A stretch of 64,000 nucleotides of DNA from Symsagittifera roscoffensis (Eukaryota; Xenacoelomorpha; Acoela; Convolutidae): assembly GCF_963678635.1 (NCBI RefSeq), contig NC_087067.1, forward strand, positions 25,861,547 through 25,925,546. The letters are read 5' to 3'. The notes under the pieces are model-generated. The model ran no database searches, had not been told where the DNA came from, and worked only from the letters and a program-made list of their open reading frames with translations. The translations under genes and the position numbers were made by a program. Shown piece after piece: positions 9,295 through 20,611 of the stretch (position 1 is the first letter of the stretch; each line of letters begins with the position of its first letter).

Positions 9295-11399
9295 TGAAAT
9301 TCCCAACCCTGTAGTTAGGCCCTGTCAGAGTACTCTCAAAGATTGCGAATATTGCCTCAAAGTATGACTGCTCAATTCTTTGTAGTTTTCGAGATATGAC
9401 GCTTTTTTGTGATTTTTTCAAAAAAGTTTTCAGAAAATTTATATTAATTTGTTTGGCAAAATCTGAAATTTCCAACCCTGTAATTGGGTTCTGTCAGAAT
9501 ACTATCAAGAATTGCGAATCTTGCCTTCAAATATGACTGCTCAAATCCTTGTAGCTTTCGAGATATGACGTTTTTTAAGATTTTTTCAAAAATTTTCAGA
9601 AAATTCAAATTTTTATTTTTTAAAAATCTGAAATTCCCAACCCTGTAGTTAAGACCTGTCAGAGTTCTCTCAAGGATTGCGAATCTTGTTTCTAAAAATG
9701 ACTGCTCAATTCTTTGTAGTTTTCGAGATGTGATGTTTTTTGTGATTTTTTTAAAATCAGAAAGTTTAAATTAATTATTTGTCAAAGTTCGAAATTCACA
9801 AATCTATAGTTCGGTGTTGTCAGGGTACTCTAAAGAGTTGCAAATCTTGCCACTTGCGACTGCTCAAATGCATATATTTAAATGCGGGCTTCACTATCTC
9901 GCCATGTTTAAGCTTTTTCAACGTAATATTTTGGCATGTTTAAGCTATATCGTATATTGCAATGGTTAAGAATTTTTTTTCGATTTTCCAATTTGATTTT
10001 AGTGGTTATTTTACCGAGTTTAAATTAAGCAGCCCAATATCGAATTAGCGGTTGCAAATTTGGCCTCCAATTTTGAATGCCCGAATCCCTTTAGCTAACG
10101 AAATAAGACGATTTGTGAGATTTTTCAAAATTTTCCAGAAATTTCAAATAACAAAATAATTTACAAAACTTGAAGTTCCCAACCCTGTAGTTGGGTACTA
10201 TCAAGGATTGCGGGTCTTGCCTCCAAATATGACTGCCCAAATCTATGTAGTTTTCGAGATATGACGTTTTTTGTGATTTTTTCAAAAATGTTCAGAAAAC
10301 TAATTTATTATTTTTCAAAATTTGAAATTCGCAACCTTGCATTTGGGTGCTGTCAGAGTACTCTGAGGAATTACAAATCTTGCCTCCAAATATGACTGTT
10401 CAAATCCTTGTGGCTTTCGAGATGAGACGTTTTTGTGATTTTTTCAAAAAGTTTTCAGAAAACTTATATTAATTTTTTCGCAAAATCTAAAATTCCCATC
10501 CCTGTAGTTGGGTCCTGTCAGAGTGCTCTCAAAGATTGCGAATCTTGCCTCAAAGTATGACTGCTCAATTCTTTGTGGTTTTCGAGATATGACGTTTTTT
10601 GTGATTTTTTCAAAGAAGTTTTCAGAAAACATAAATTAATTTTTTTTCGCAAATTTTGAAATTCCCATTCCTGTAGTTGGGTCCTGTCAGAGTACTCTGA
10701 AAGATTGCGAATCTTGCCTCAAATTATGACTGCTCAATTCTGTGTGGTTTTCGAGATATGACGTTTTTGGTGATTTTTTCAAAAATTTTCAGAAAGTGTA
10801 AATTAATTATTTTTTAAAATTTGAAATTCCCAACGCTGTAGTTCGGTGTTGTCAGGGTACTCTGAAGAGTTACAAATCTTGCCACATGCGATTGCTAATC
10901 GAGACTGCTCAAATGCTTTTAGTTTCCGAGATGTGACTTTTTTTGATTTTTTCAAAAATTCTCAAAGAACTTATCTACAACGAAATTCAAAAAATTTGAA
11001 ACTACTAATTTGATGAAGATACAACCTTATTGTCAGCGTAGACCCAGGCGTCTCAAATCCTGCCTTTTAATATGAATGCTCAAATCCTTTTAGTTTCCCG
11101 AGATAGGACGTTTTTTTTCAATTTTTTTTGTCGGGGAAACTTAGGTGTAAAAAAGTTCACAATGTTTTGGATTCCTAACCCTATAGTAGGGTGCTCTCAG
11201 TGACTCTCAGTGGTTGCAAATATGGCCTCCAAATTTCTCGAGAGGCCCATTAAGTTAATTTTAAAAGTTCGAAATTACCAACCCTGTAATTGGGTGCAAT
11301 CAGAGTACACTAAAAGTTTGCAGATGTTGTTTCCAATATATGCGGTTTTTCATGAGTTGTCGAAAAATTTCGAAGCACCGAAGGTGCGTTAAACGCTAG
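9295..11399 (+). mobile_element. Helitron-like satellite block with intact 3' terminus
   Basis: About eleven diverged monomers with a spacing near 165-170 bp share the core ccctgtagttgggtgctgtc, then gcgaatcttgcctcc and gttttcgagatatgacgttt. At about 9865-9965 there is a copy of the subterminal 5' region of the elements at 17927 and 20612 (gcgggcttcactatctcgcc, gtttaagctatatcgtatat). The right end is the hairpin GCACC-GAA-GGTGC followed by gttaaacgCTAG at 11399 with a T after it, the classic Helitron 3' end. No matching 5' TC terminus was found, so the 5' boundary is uncertain. No helicase or Rep coding. Confidence 0.7.
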
Positions 11400-11599
11400 T
11401 TTTACTTACCTTCATGTCGTATTTCCTTTTTTTGTTTCGCTAAAATTCCTCGGTCCAAATTATTTCGGCCTATTTTTTATCGAATTAAGGACGTAATTTT
11501 GGGTCGTTTCTAGGTAAACCCAATTTTTACACTACCCTCAGCATTTTTCAAGTTGATTGTATGTTTACCCTTCGGTTTGTCGAATTTCAATTTTTTTGT
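11400..11599 (+). repeat. ~200-bp direct repeat, second copy
   Basis: Partner of 9056-9256, starting immediately after the CTAG terminus of the preceding Helitron-like block. Confidence 0.85.
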
Positions 11600-11679
11600 T
11601 CTGAAAGATTTTGTCGTATTTGTTTCAAAAGTTTTAGTTTATCTCAAACTTCTACTGATTTTCAAAAAAAGGTGTATCA

Positions 11680-12560
11680 AATGAAAAGCCGCCTACTCTC
11701 CTGTGTCCTTGCATACTCACATAGAGTCGCATCTTTGCATCTCTGTCTGCTGTCTTCGAAAAAGTCTGTGGGGGAATATTTGACACATTTTTGTGATTTT
11801 TTTGAAATTTTTTGAGCTTTTGAAAAGCTCTCCTGCATCAGCCGCTACGCCCAATTTTTTCTACACATAAAGTTATGGCCATCGGAATATTGAATATTGA
11901 GCGGCCACTCACTATTTTTTTTACTCTAAAAGTTATGGCCCTCGCAAAGGACAAAGTTTTGATTTTTTTACCGTCTTTTTTTAAAAAACTTATTCAATAT
12001 TCTCGAAAACTACCCTGCCGTATCTGAGATTTTGTGTTCAATCGAAATTACAGGTTGCTTGAATCCTTTCTGCATGAGCGGCCACGCCCTTTTTCACACA
12101 AAAAGGTATGATTCTCGGAATGTCAACCGTTTTTTGGACTTTTATTGCTACATATCGTGCCATATCATAGGTTCAATCGAACCAACAGGTTGTTTAAAGC
12201 CTACCTTTATAATTGGCTATGCCGAGTTGAAAAAAATTATGGCCGCCAAACATTCAAAGATTTGAAACTTTGACATTTTTTTTGGAAAGTTTCTTGACTT
12301 TATGCAGAAGCGTCAACTTTTTGCTGTTTTATAAGAGAAATTTTTTGTCATTGGAAAAATAACATGATCTCAAAATGTTCAATCTTTTCACATATTTTAG
12401 TAGAAAAACGATTAAGGTTTTGGACTTCAACTCCAATTTTAGAAATCACGCATTTCTTCCCGCATCAGTATAACAAATTCATACAAAATGAAACACCTAC
12501 CTCCAGCTTTTTAGCGGGGCCCCTAGGTAGTTTTATCGAGACAATCGAAAATTTTGGTTC
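11680..12560 (+). repeat. Satellite family 2 block
   Basis: Monomers of about 150 bp carry caatcgaaa-acaggttg, then cctgcatgagcggccacgcc, then aaagttatggcc, then tctcgaaaactaccctgcc. The same family is found at 53146-53880 and inside the 39193-43257 tandem units. The left flank (gccgcctactctcctgtg) is also shared with 53150, so these are copies of one element rather than a local satellite. Confidence 0.6.
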
Positions 12561-13800
12561 ACCTAGTATTTTTCATTTTTTCGAAAAAGTCTGTGTAAAA
12601 ACGTTATCAATATTACCTTTATTGGATGTTTTCGTCCGATGACATTATCTATAAAATTATATAAAAATTAGTTTGATAAAAATTAATTTTTATAAAAATT
12701 AGTTTGATATAAATGAAAACCTAAACGAGGATAGTGTCGTTTTCAGTGGGTGTGTGTCTCAATACGATTGCGTAGAAAATTTGTAAATTCGAAATAGTTG
12801 ACACTAATCGTCATAAATTTTGAATAAGAGCAAAAAACTTCTTGAAAAAAATTTGCGTCAAACAAGCGCTAAATGCGCCAAAAAATAGTTTTCTTTCAGT
12901 AAAATCTAATTTTTTATTGTAAAAATTAAAAAAATATATTTTCAAATAACGAGCGTTTTTTGATCGCGTTACTCGCTCGAAATTAGGCTAAATCACATAA
13001 ATTTCAAACCAGATTTTCTCGACACTGGGACTATTTTTTGATCTTGCTGTGCAGTGGAGCACTCATGGGAAACTTCAAAGAAGGAAGAGCAATTTATAGC
13101 TTCCTCGTAGTCAAAATAACCAGCACCCACCGCCTTGCGACCTGATGCTTTTTTAAAGAGCTTTTTTTTCTACAGCTTTCATATTTATTTGTGTCGGTTA
13201 ATTTTTTATGCTAGCTAATGTATGTGCTGTAGAGCGAGGCTTTGCTTCGCCTCTTTTCGTAATTCAGCTCCAAGATTAAGCATTTTTTTGAGAGAAATTT
13301 ATAATTTTTTATTTTTCGGTTTGTCGGCTCATCTGAAAGTAGTGATAGTCAATTATTTTGTATTGCAAGTGGTGCGAAGCTCTGCTTCGTCTCTATGTTG
13401 AAATTAGCTCCAAGTTACATAAGTCCAAAATACATCTGCAATTACCCTCTGAAAATGATTCCGAAAAAAATGGAGACTTGTTCTTCTCGACACCAAGGCT
13501 TTTTTTCGTTGTTTTTTTAATGGGAATTACGACTGAAAATGCGCCATGATGTATAACACTCGACTATATCGGACGTTTATATCCGGTAACTCGTGCTGCG
13601 TAATAAAACACCACTTAGGCCAAAATTCAATCCTCACCCCCTATGGGTGGTCGGAACAAGAAGGGGGAAATTGTCTCTCTGCTTACGTACGTCAGTGCAC
13701 AAAATGGATGGGGGCAATAACATCATTAAATAAATACATCAATAAATTTTGTATCGTACATGAAGTCAATTATGAAATGTGAGCTTGATTGAAATATTTA
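12561..13800. other. No gene seen; dispersed hairpins
   Basis: AT-rich sequence. It contains short direct repeats of tataaaaattagtttgat near 12655-12715 and two members of the GCGAAGC/GCTTCGC hairpin family (about 13230-13256 and 13374-13390), each near a gtcggct(c/t)a-like signature. I see no supported coding. Confidence 0.5.
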
Positions 13801-13902
13801 GACTTTTCTGACCTTAGTTTGGACTGCACGGCTATAACTACTGAAACCCTCAATCAAGTGGAGGTTTTGGGTGGCGACAGTTTGAAACAAAGCTGTTCCA
13901 AA

Positions 13903-14555
13903 ATGACAACAGCAGATGATCACATGGACGAGTTTCTTGATTCAGACTCCGAAGAATCGGAAAATAAGCCCTTTGTTTTCTCAGAAACGCTGAAACAGAA
14001 ATTATCCGAGGATTTGGTGTCAATGGTGCTAAAAAGAAGTGCATCTTCGGGTCCACCGCCGTCACCACCTAAATCCTGGGCCATAGTTCCCTACATTTCA
14101 CCTGACGAAAGGTTACCGGCGGCGATAGATTACAATAATGGCCCTCAAGAAAAGTCGTAAGTTCAGAGTCGTGATCGGTATTAGGATTCAATTCAGTCGT
14201 TAGTAGCAAGGGAAATAATCTTTTTCGGAAACCTTGAAAGCGTATGTTAAGTTAGCAGAATTAAATCTTGAGGTGTATTTTTCGCTTCTATCAGAGAGGT
14301 GTCTATCTTTTTTTTTGGTAACGGGGCCTTCTATTGTAATCGATCGACAGGTTGTTAAAGTTATTTGACAAGCCGGAAACTCAGAAGGAATCCAATTTAA
14401 ACAATGAAGCAGATGATTCGCACAGTAGCTCCTTCGCCGGCGATGAGAGGGGAGTGAAGCAAACTGATTCAGCGTACTCTTCAAATGACGAAATAGACGA
14501 TGTCGAAATACTGGAAACATTGGTGGAAAGTATCGAAAAAATGGAGTGCAGTTAA
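13903..14555 (+). CDS. Small acidic protein, two exons, family unknown
   Basis: Exon 1 runs from ATG at 13903 (A at -3) to 14156, before a GTAAGT donor. Exon 2 runs from 14351 after cgatcgacag to the stop ending at 14555. The split Ser codon (TC + G) joins the frames exactly, giving 152 residues. The N-terminus is acidic (MDEFLDSDSEESENK). The middle has a predicted helix (SETLKQKLSEDLVSMVLKR) and a proline stretch (GPPPSPPKSWAIVPYISPDE). The C-terminal half is Ser/Asp/Glu-rich and ends in an acidic helix (DVEILETLVESIEKMECS). Acceptors at 13801 or 13817 could feed this exon from upstream; the frame stays open from 13802, so the protein may be longer. No signal peptide or membrane segment. 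It looks like a disordered nuclear or cell-cycle-type protein, but that is only an impression. Confidence 0.7.
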
Positions 14556-14674
14556 ACGCATGGCAGCCTGAAAACTTAGCAGCGCAGTGTAACGTATTCA
14601 TGATAATTGCTAGAATAGTGTTATAGGATGTGCTAATTTATCTTTTTTAATTTAAAAGTTATCTATTAATTGAA

Positions 14675-14955
14675 CTTACGAGAGCAAGTTTCTTTTAATC
14701 GGGAACTAGACTTTTTTCCGTAATAATTTTTTTTTACATATCTGTAAATTGAATTTGTTTTATTGATTAACATAAACAATTCCAGGCTTCCCGCCTCATC
14801 TACAGGTAACGTTTTTGCCTTTGGGGACCCTAAAGGCATGGGCTCTAATCCCAATCGGATCTTGTTTTTTTTTCAGTGCATGTGCGAAAAATGATTTTTT
14901 TTTCGGGAAAATTTAAACTATCTGACTTCCATTTGTGTTTTTTGTCAGCTTAATT
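14675..14955 (+). repeat. SINE-like element, family 1
   Basis: The head is cttacgagagcaagtttctt then gggaactagacttttttccg. A degraded tRNA-like part (gggctctaatcccaatcgga) follows at about 14839, then a T-run and gtcagcttaatt near 14943. It sits just 3' of the small acidic-protein gene. Confidence 0.55.
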
Positions 14956-16604
14956 TCCAAAGCATGGATTAGTTTTACAATTGAAAAATTCATTAATTTA
15001 ACTGACAGACGTGTTGGTCGTCAATTTACCAACTGTGATTTTGAATAAGCTTTTTAATGAATTTTTTTTTTCAGTTATTATGGTTTGGACTGATGGTTCA
15101 TTGGCCCAGTCAATTTGTTTTGTGATTTGATGGGCAAAAATTGACCGTTTTGAAAAAATTCAAAAGGGTTGTGGTGGAAAGGGTCTTGTTTTTTGTTTGT
15201 TTTCGGCTCAGTGGGCGTCCACTTTAAGTATTGTTGGCACATTTGCCGCACATTTTGAAAAACTACTTTTTGAAGCAAACACATTAACAGAGCTCTGAAG
15301 AGTAAACGTTTCCGTGGTAATGCATTTTTGACGTTGGCGGAAACATATTTTATCCAGTGCAACACTCAGATTTTTTGCGTAGTTCTTAAACTTGCTTATT
15401 GTTCCGACTTTCGATACGAAAGTAACGGAATATTTGTGCTCGGGGTGGGTTTTTTTTTCTTCAGACAAATTTCGACTTTTTAATTAGCCGACTTTCAACC
15501 AGTCTTGTTCTTGTTTTGCTCTCTTTCATGCGAACAGTTTTATGTTTGTTCATGTGGATTGTTATTGAGGTGTAGTAAATGGATATCAGATTTTTTTGCC
15601 GCTTCAGGGTGCATTTCGTGTGAAGAAACTCAACTTCAATTACGTACCATTTGTGTTCAAAGGAGGGGTTTCTGTTGTGACATAAGTTCACCGAGCATTT
15701 GCTTAGCTACAAGTTTGATCTCATTTTCACTAAATCAAAGCGAAGATTTTCGAAAAACTGCAGTCGAAATGATTGGCGCTGTCGGCGGATTGTTTGAAAT
15801 TTCATTCTTGAGGGTGGTTGCTGTAGCTCTACGAATTGAAAACATGTCTAGAATTTCACCCGTGATATCTGTACTGTTGGATTTTTTGATCGAAACCGCA
15901 ATCTATGTTAAGAAAACCTGTCGAAATTAGTTGACGTTGACGGCTGTTTAAGGTGCCCAGGAGATATCAGTTGAGCCAAGTTTGGTAATGGTGTACAGAG
16001 AATATGAATGAATTTGGCCTGATTGAATGCAATACGTGTTTAAAAGTATTGAACGTAGAGAGTACTCTTATATAGGTCTTGCTGATATTTTTTTCTTTTT
16101 TTTCATGAAAAAATATTAAAATTTATTAACGCTCAATTTTGATTTTTCGCGGTTAGACTTCTGATTTCTTTTTAAGTTCAGTGCATTTCTATTTTCAAAA
16201 GGAAGGCAAACTCCACTATCAAACAGCAAAATTGTAAAGGTCACGAAAAACGTGATCGACTTCTTATTTCGAAAATGGAAATTAGTTATCAAGTTTAAGA
16301 CCATCTATTTTTTTTCGAAATTCAAGTCGGTGTTTTTTTTTCAGTTTTCTTGCGTTCATGACTCTTTTGCAACTGTCAGTTGGTTATGTTTATAATAGTG
16401 GGAACCGTGTCGCGTGCTGGGACATTTTCAAAATTTTAAGCAATGAATGAGAAGAAAACTCAGAATGAGTTTTTTTTTTCAGCTGAAGATTAACTACAAG
16501 CAATAAGAAGTCCTGCGCACATGCGGGTCTATAACTTTCGTGATAACCTGAAACGGATGCTTATAAAATAGTCTTCGTTCATTTTTTTATTGTATGGTAG
16601 AAAC
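14956..16604. other. No supported gene; repeat shared with ORP intron 1
   Basis: An open frame of about 140 codons (15505-15930) has no recognisable motif and is probably chance in T-rich DNA. The segment about 16055-16400 (cttatataggtctt ... ttgcgttcatgactctttt, caactgtcagttggttatgt) is diverged from 33968-34430 inside the ORP gene's first intron and partly from 45765-45815, so it belongs to a dispersed repeat. Confidence 0.5.
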
Positions 16605-16846
16605 TATGGTAGATAGGCAAAAACTACTTCATGTTGATGTAGATATATAGACTGCCAGGCCTGTAGACGTCGTTCAAAATGAGGTTGATTTGACAATGAT
16701 ATAGACAAGTACTCAATTCTGCAAATTTTCTCGGTTGAAGCTTTGTTATTCGTTTTCTTTGACTTCAACGACAGGATCATTGCGAATTTTTGTTTGCTGA
16801 GAAAAATTGTTTGGATTGTTTCTCATCTGACATCAAATCATGTCTT

Positions 16847-16848
16847 AT
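16847..16848 (+). other. Paralogous empty Helitron site in copy A
   Basis: Copy A reads catgtcttA|TgacaattA without interruption. In copies B and C the same A and T are separated by a full Helitron-like element, and the flanking sequence resumes as TaacaatttttttattagcA. This defines the ends of the elements to the base and shows the expected A|T insertion without target duplication. Confidence 0.85.
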
Positions 16849-17926
16849 GACAATTATTTTTATTAGCAGTAGCTGATCACAAGTAAACGCATGACAGTTC
16901 CGAGCTCTTTTGTTTTCAGAACCTTTGTGCTGCTGGGAAGTGTTTAGTCGAGATTGCCGGCTTCCTCTCTCGCGAGCGCGAAGTCCGAAACACTTTTTCT
17001 CAATTTTGAACCTGTAATGATCAAGTTCTGCTTTTTGAAATCTGACTTTTTTGTGACCAATTCAGGTTAACTTTTTAAAATTCTTATTTGTGTTTTTTTT
17101 TAGTTTGAGGAAAATGCTTATTTTCTGAAGTACATTTTATGGCTGAAAGGCAGGAAAAATTGAAAAAAGCCTTTGTCTATTTTGAAACAGTCTTTTCGTG
17201 GTTTTTTTTCCGAGTGTCTTGGTTAGAATTTTGCTTTCAATTTGTGTATGCGAGAACTCGTGCAAGTAGGTTAGCTTGGAGGGAAAAGCATTCATTAAAG
17301 AATGTTACCAATTGACTCAGTTGCAACCAAGTAGGTTAGCTCAAAGAAGAAATTTTCCATAAAAGAATATTGAAATTCGAAGAGTTGTAACGTGACACTT
17401 TTCTAACTGCCTGATGGCCGTTTCAAGTTTAATGGTTTTGTGATGAAATGTTGGTTTTTTGTATGATGGCTTTTGCTCAAAATCGAAGGCAAAATTAGCT
17501 GAAAATGAATGATTTTAGTAAAGCAAAGTTTTGCTGTACAACTAGTGCAAATTATATCTGCTCATTTTGTAATCGTTCAGTTTCATTTTTTATACCCTGG
17601 ATTTATCATGTGTTCTCTCCATCATTAGGATGATTGGAAACAAATTAAAATGGGTTGTTTGATATAAGTGTTCACGATAGAAACGTTCACGATAGGCAAA
17701 AACTACTTTATGTTGGTGTAGATATGTAGACTGCCAGGCCTGTAGACGTCGTTCAAAATGAGGTTGATTTGACAATGATATAGACAAGTACTCAATTCTG
17801 CAATTTTTCTCAGTTGAACCTTTGTCATTAGTTTTCCTTGACTTCAACGACAGGATCATTGTGATTTTTTGTTTGCTGAGATAAATTGTTTGGATGGTTT
17901 CTCATCTGACATCTAATCATGTCTTA

Positions 17927-19650
17927 TCTATACTATATTTAAATGCGAGTGACAGCTATCTCCCATGTTTAAGCATAATAATTTTGCATGTTTAACGAAA
18001 GAATTTTTCAATTTTTTCATGTTTAAGCTATATCGTATATTGCAATGCTTAAGAAAATTTTTCAATTAGTTTTCCGCAAGGTCAGTAATTTCCCAGTATT
18101 TTTTTTCAAGGTCAAATTATGTCAGTCTGTCTGTGTACCTGCTTTTTTAATTAATTCGATCATGTCTGTCTACACGTCGCCTATTTTTTTAGCTTTCATC
18201 TATTATATGTTTACATGCGGGCTTCACTATCTCGCCGTGTTTGAGCTTTTTCAACGTATTATTTTTGCATGTTTAACAACAGAATTTTTTCACGTTTAAG
18301 CTAAATCGTTTATTGCAATGGTTTAGGTTTTTTTTAGATTTTCCAGTTTAAATTCAGTGATTATTTCATCAAGTTTGAAATAAGCAACCTAATAGTAGGA
18401 TAATGCCAGAGTTTTCCCAAGTTTTGCGATTCTGGCCTCCATATACGAATAACCAAATCGTTTTAGTTTACGAGATTTTTCAAAAGTTTCTCAATTTTTG
18501 AAATTCTCACCCTGTAGTTGGGTGCTGTCAGGGTACTCTCTGGGGTTGCGAGTCTTGCCTTCAATTCTCACTTCTCAAACTCTTAAATTCACGAACGAAA
18601 ATTTACAAAACGTTGAAGATCTCAATCCTGTTGTTGGCTTTTGTGAGTGTTTTCTCAAGGATTGCGAATCTTGCGTCTGATTGTGGCTGCTCAAATCCTT
18701 GTAGTTTTTGAGATATGACATTATTTTTTGGTTTTTTCAAAATTTTTCAGAAAACTTTTTTTTCAGATATAAAAAATTTCAGAAATTACAATCTCTGTAG
18801 TGAGACTCTGTCAGGGTACTCTCAGAGGTTGCGAATCTTGCCTCCAATTCTCACTTCTCAAATACTTGAAGTTTTCGTGATATGACGTTTTTTTAGGTTT
18901 TTTTGAAAAATTTTCGAGAAAACTTAAGTATAAAGAATTTCATAAAACTTGAAATTTTCATCTCTGTAGTGAGGCTCTGTCAGGGTATTCTCAGGAGTTG
19001 CGAGTTTTGCCTCACAACTTGACTGCTCAAATTCTTGTAGTTTTCCAGATATGACGTTTTTTGTGATTTTTTCAAAAACATTTTCATGGAAATTAAATTT
19101 TTTTTTTCAAAGTTTCTTAGTTTGTTTGAGTTTCCTAACCTGTAGTTGGGGGGCTGTCAGAGTAATCTCAGGGGTTGCAAAATTAGACTTTAATTAAGAA
19201 TGCCCAAAACATTTGTGGTCAAGAGATGCGACGATTTTTTGTAGTTTTTGGATGATTGCTCAAAGTTTGGTAGTTTTCGAGATGTGAATACCTTTTTTGT
19301 AGAAAACTTAAGGGGAAGTTTCTCACAATTCGAATTTCCCACCGTTGTAGTTGGGTACTGTAAGAGTACTCTCAGGAGTAGCAAAATCTTGTGTCCAAAT
19401 GCGACTGCTCAATTGCTTTCAGTTTCCCAGATGTGTCGTTTCTTAGTTCATTCTAAATTTTTCGAAGAACTTAGATAAAACTTCACAAAATTTTATGGTT
19501 CTTCAAAGTTTGTATGAAAAACTTGAGTAAAAAAACATTGCAAAATTTGTAATAACGAACCCTGTAATAAGGTGCTGTCAGAGTACACTCAAAGAATAGT
19601 TTTTTTGAGTTGTTGAAAATTCGAAGCACCGAAGGTGCGTTACACGCTAG
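17927..19650 (+). mobile_element. Non-autonomous Helitron-like element, copy B
   Basis: The 5' end TCTATACTATATTTAAATGC follows an A, and the 3' end is GCACC-GAA-GGTGC hairpin, gttacacg, CTAG, followed by T. Length is 1724 bp. A subterminal region (atgcgagtgacagctatctc ... catgtttaagctatatcgta) is repeated diverged about 270 bp further in (18205-18330). The rest is seven diverged ~165-bp satellite monomers of the type also seen at 9295-11399. No Rep/helicase frame, so movement would have needed an autonomous partner. Confidence 0.85.
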
Positions 19651-20611
19651 TAACAATTTTTTTATTAGCAGTAGCTGATCACAAGTAACTTTTTTGTGAC
19701 CAATTCAGGTTTGTGACAAATTTTTGTGACCAATTCAGGTTCCGACTTTTTTGTGACCAATTCAGGTTAATTTTTTTAAATTCTCATTTGTTTTTATTTT
19801 TAGTTCGAAAAATGCTTATGTTCTGAAGTACATGTTCTGGAGTACATGTTCTGAAAATTGAAAAAAGCCTTTGTCTAATTTGAAACAGTGTCTTTTCGTG
19901 GTTTTTTCCGAGTGTCTTGGTTAGATTTTTGGTTTTAAATTGTGTATGCGAGAACTCGTGCAAGTAGGTTAGCTTGTAGAGAAAAGCATTCATTAAAGAA
20001 TGTTACCAGTTTCAACCAAGTAGGTTAGCTCAAAGAAGAAATTTTCCATAAAAGAATATTGAAATTCGAAGAGTTGTAACGTGACACTTTTCTAACTGTT
20101 TGATGGCCGTTACAAGTTTAATGGTTTTGTGATGAAATGGTGGTTTTTTGTATGATGGCTTTTGCACAAAATCGAAGGCAAAATTAGCTGAAAATGAATG
20201 ATTTTAGTAAAGCAAAGTTTTGCTGTACAACTAGTGCAAATTATATCTGCTCATTTTGTAATCGTTCAGTTTCATTTTTTATACCCTGGATTTATCATGT
20301 GTTCTTCCATCAGTAGGATGATTGGAAACAAATTAAAATGGGTTGTTTGATATAAGTGTTCACGATGGAAACGTTCACGATAGGCAAAAACTACTTTATG
20401 TTGATGTAGATATATAGACTGCCAGGCCTGTAGACGTCGTTCAAAATGAGGTTGATTTGACAATATAGACAAGTACTCAATTCTGCAAATTTTCTCAGTT
20501 GAACCTTTGTCATTAGTTTTCCTTGACTTCAACGACAGGATCGTTGTGATAATTTGTTTGCTGAGATAAATTGTTTGGATGGTTTCTCATCTGACATCTA
20601 ATCATGTCTTA

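Noticed and set aside
9056-11599. LTR retrotransposon with 200-bp LTRs around 9.3-11.4 kb
   Set aside because: The enclosed DNA is satellite ending in a Helitron-type hairpin-CTAG; no gag/pol, no primer-binding site or polypurine tract, and no TG...CA ends.
14200-14601. Minus-strand open frame of about 133 codons opposite the acidic-protein gene
   Set aside because: It lies across two well-supported + strand exons and their intron; it is the antisense shadow of that gene.
15505-15930. 141-codon + strand frame as a possible gene
   Set aside because: It begins at a TTG, is dominated by F/L/S/C codons typical of T-rich DNA, and shows no motif, start context or splice sites.
17590-20532. Minus-strand frames of about 86-89 codons repeated in tandem copies B and C
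   Set aside because: Copies B and C are too similar to show selection, copy A does not clearly keep the frame, and the sequence has no recognisable domain.
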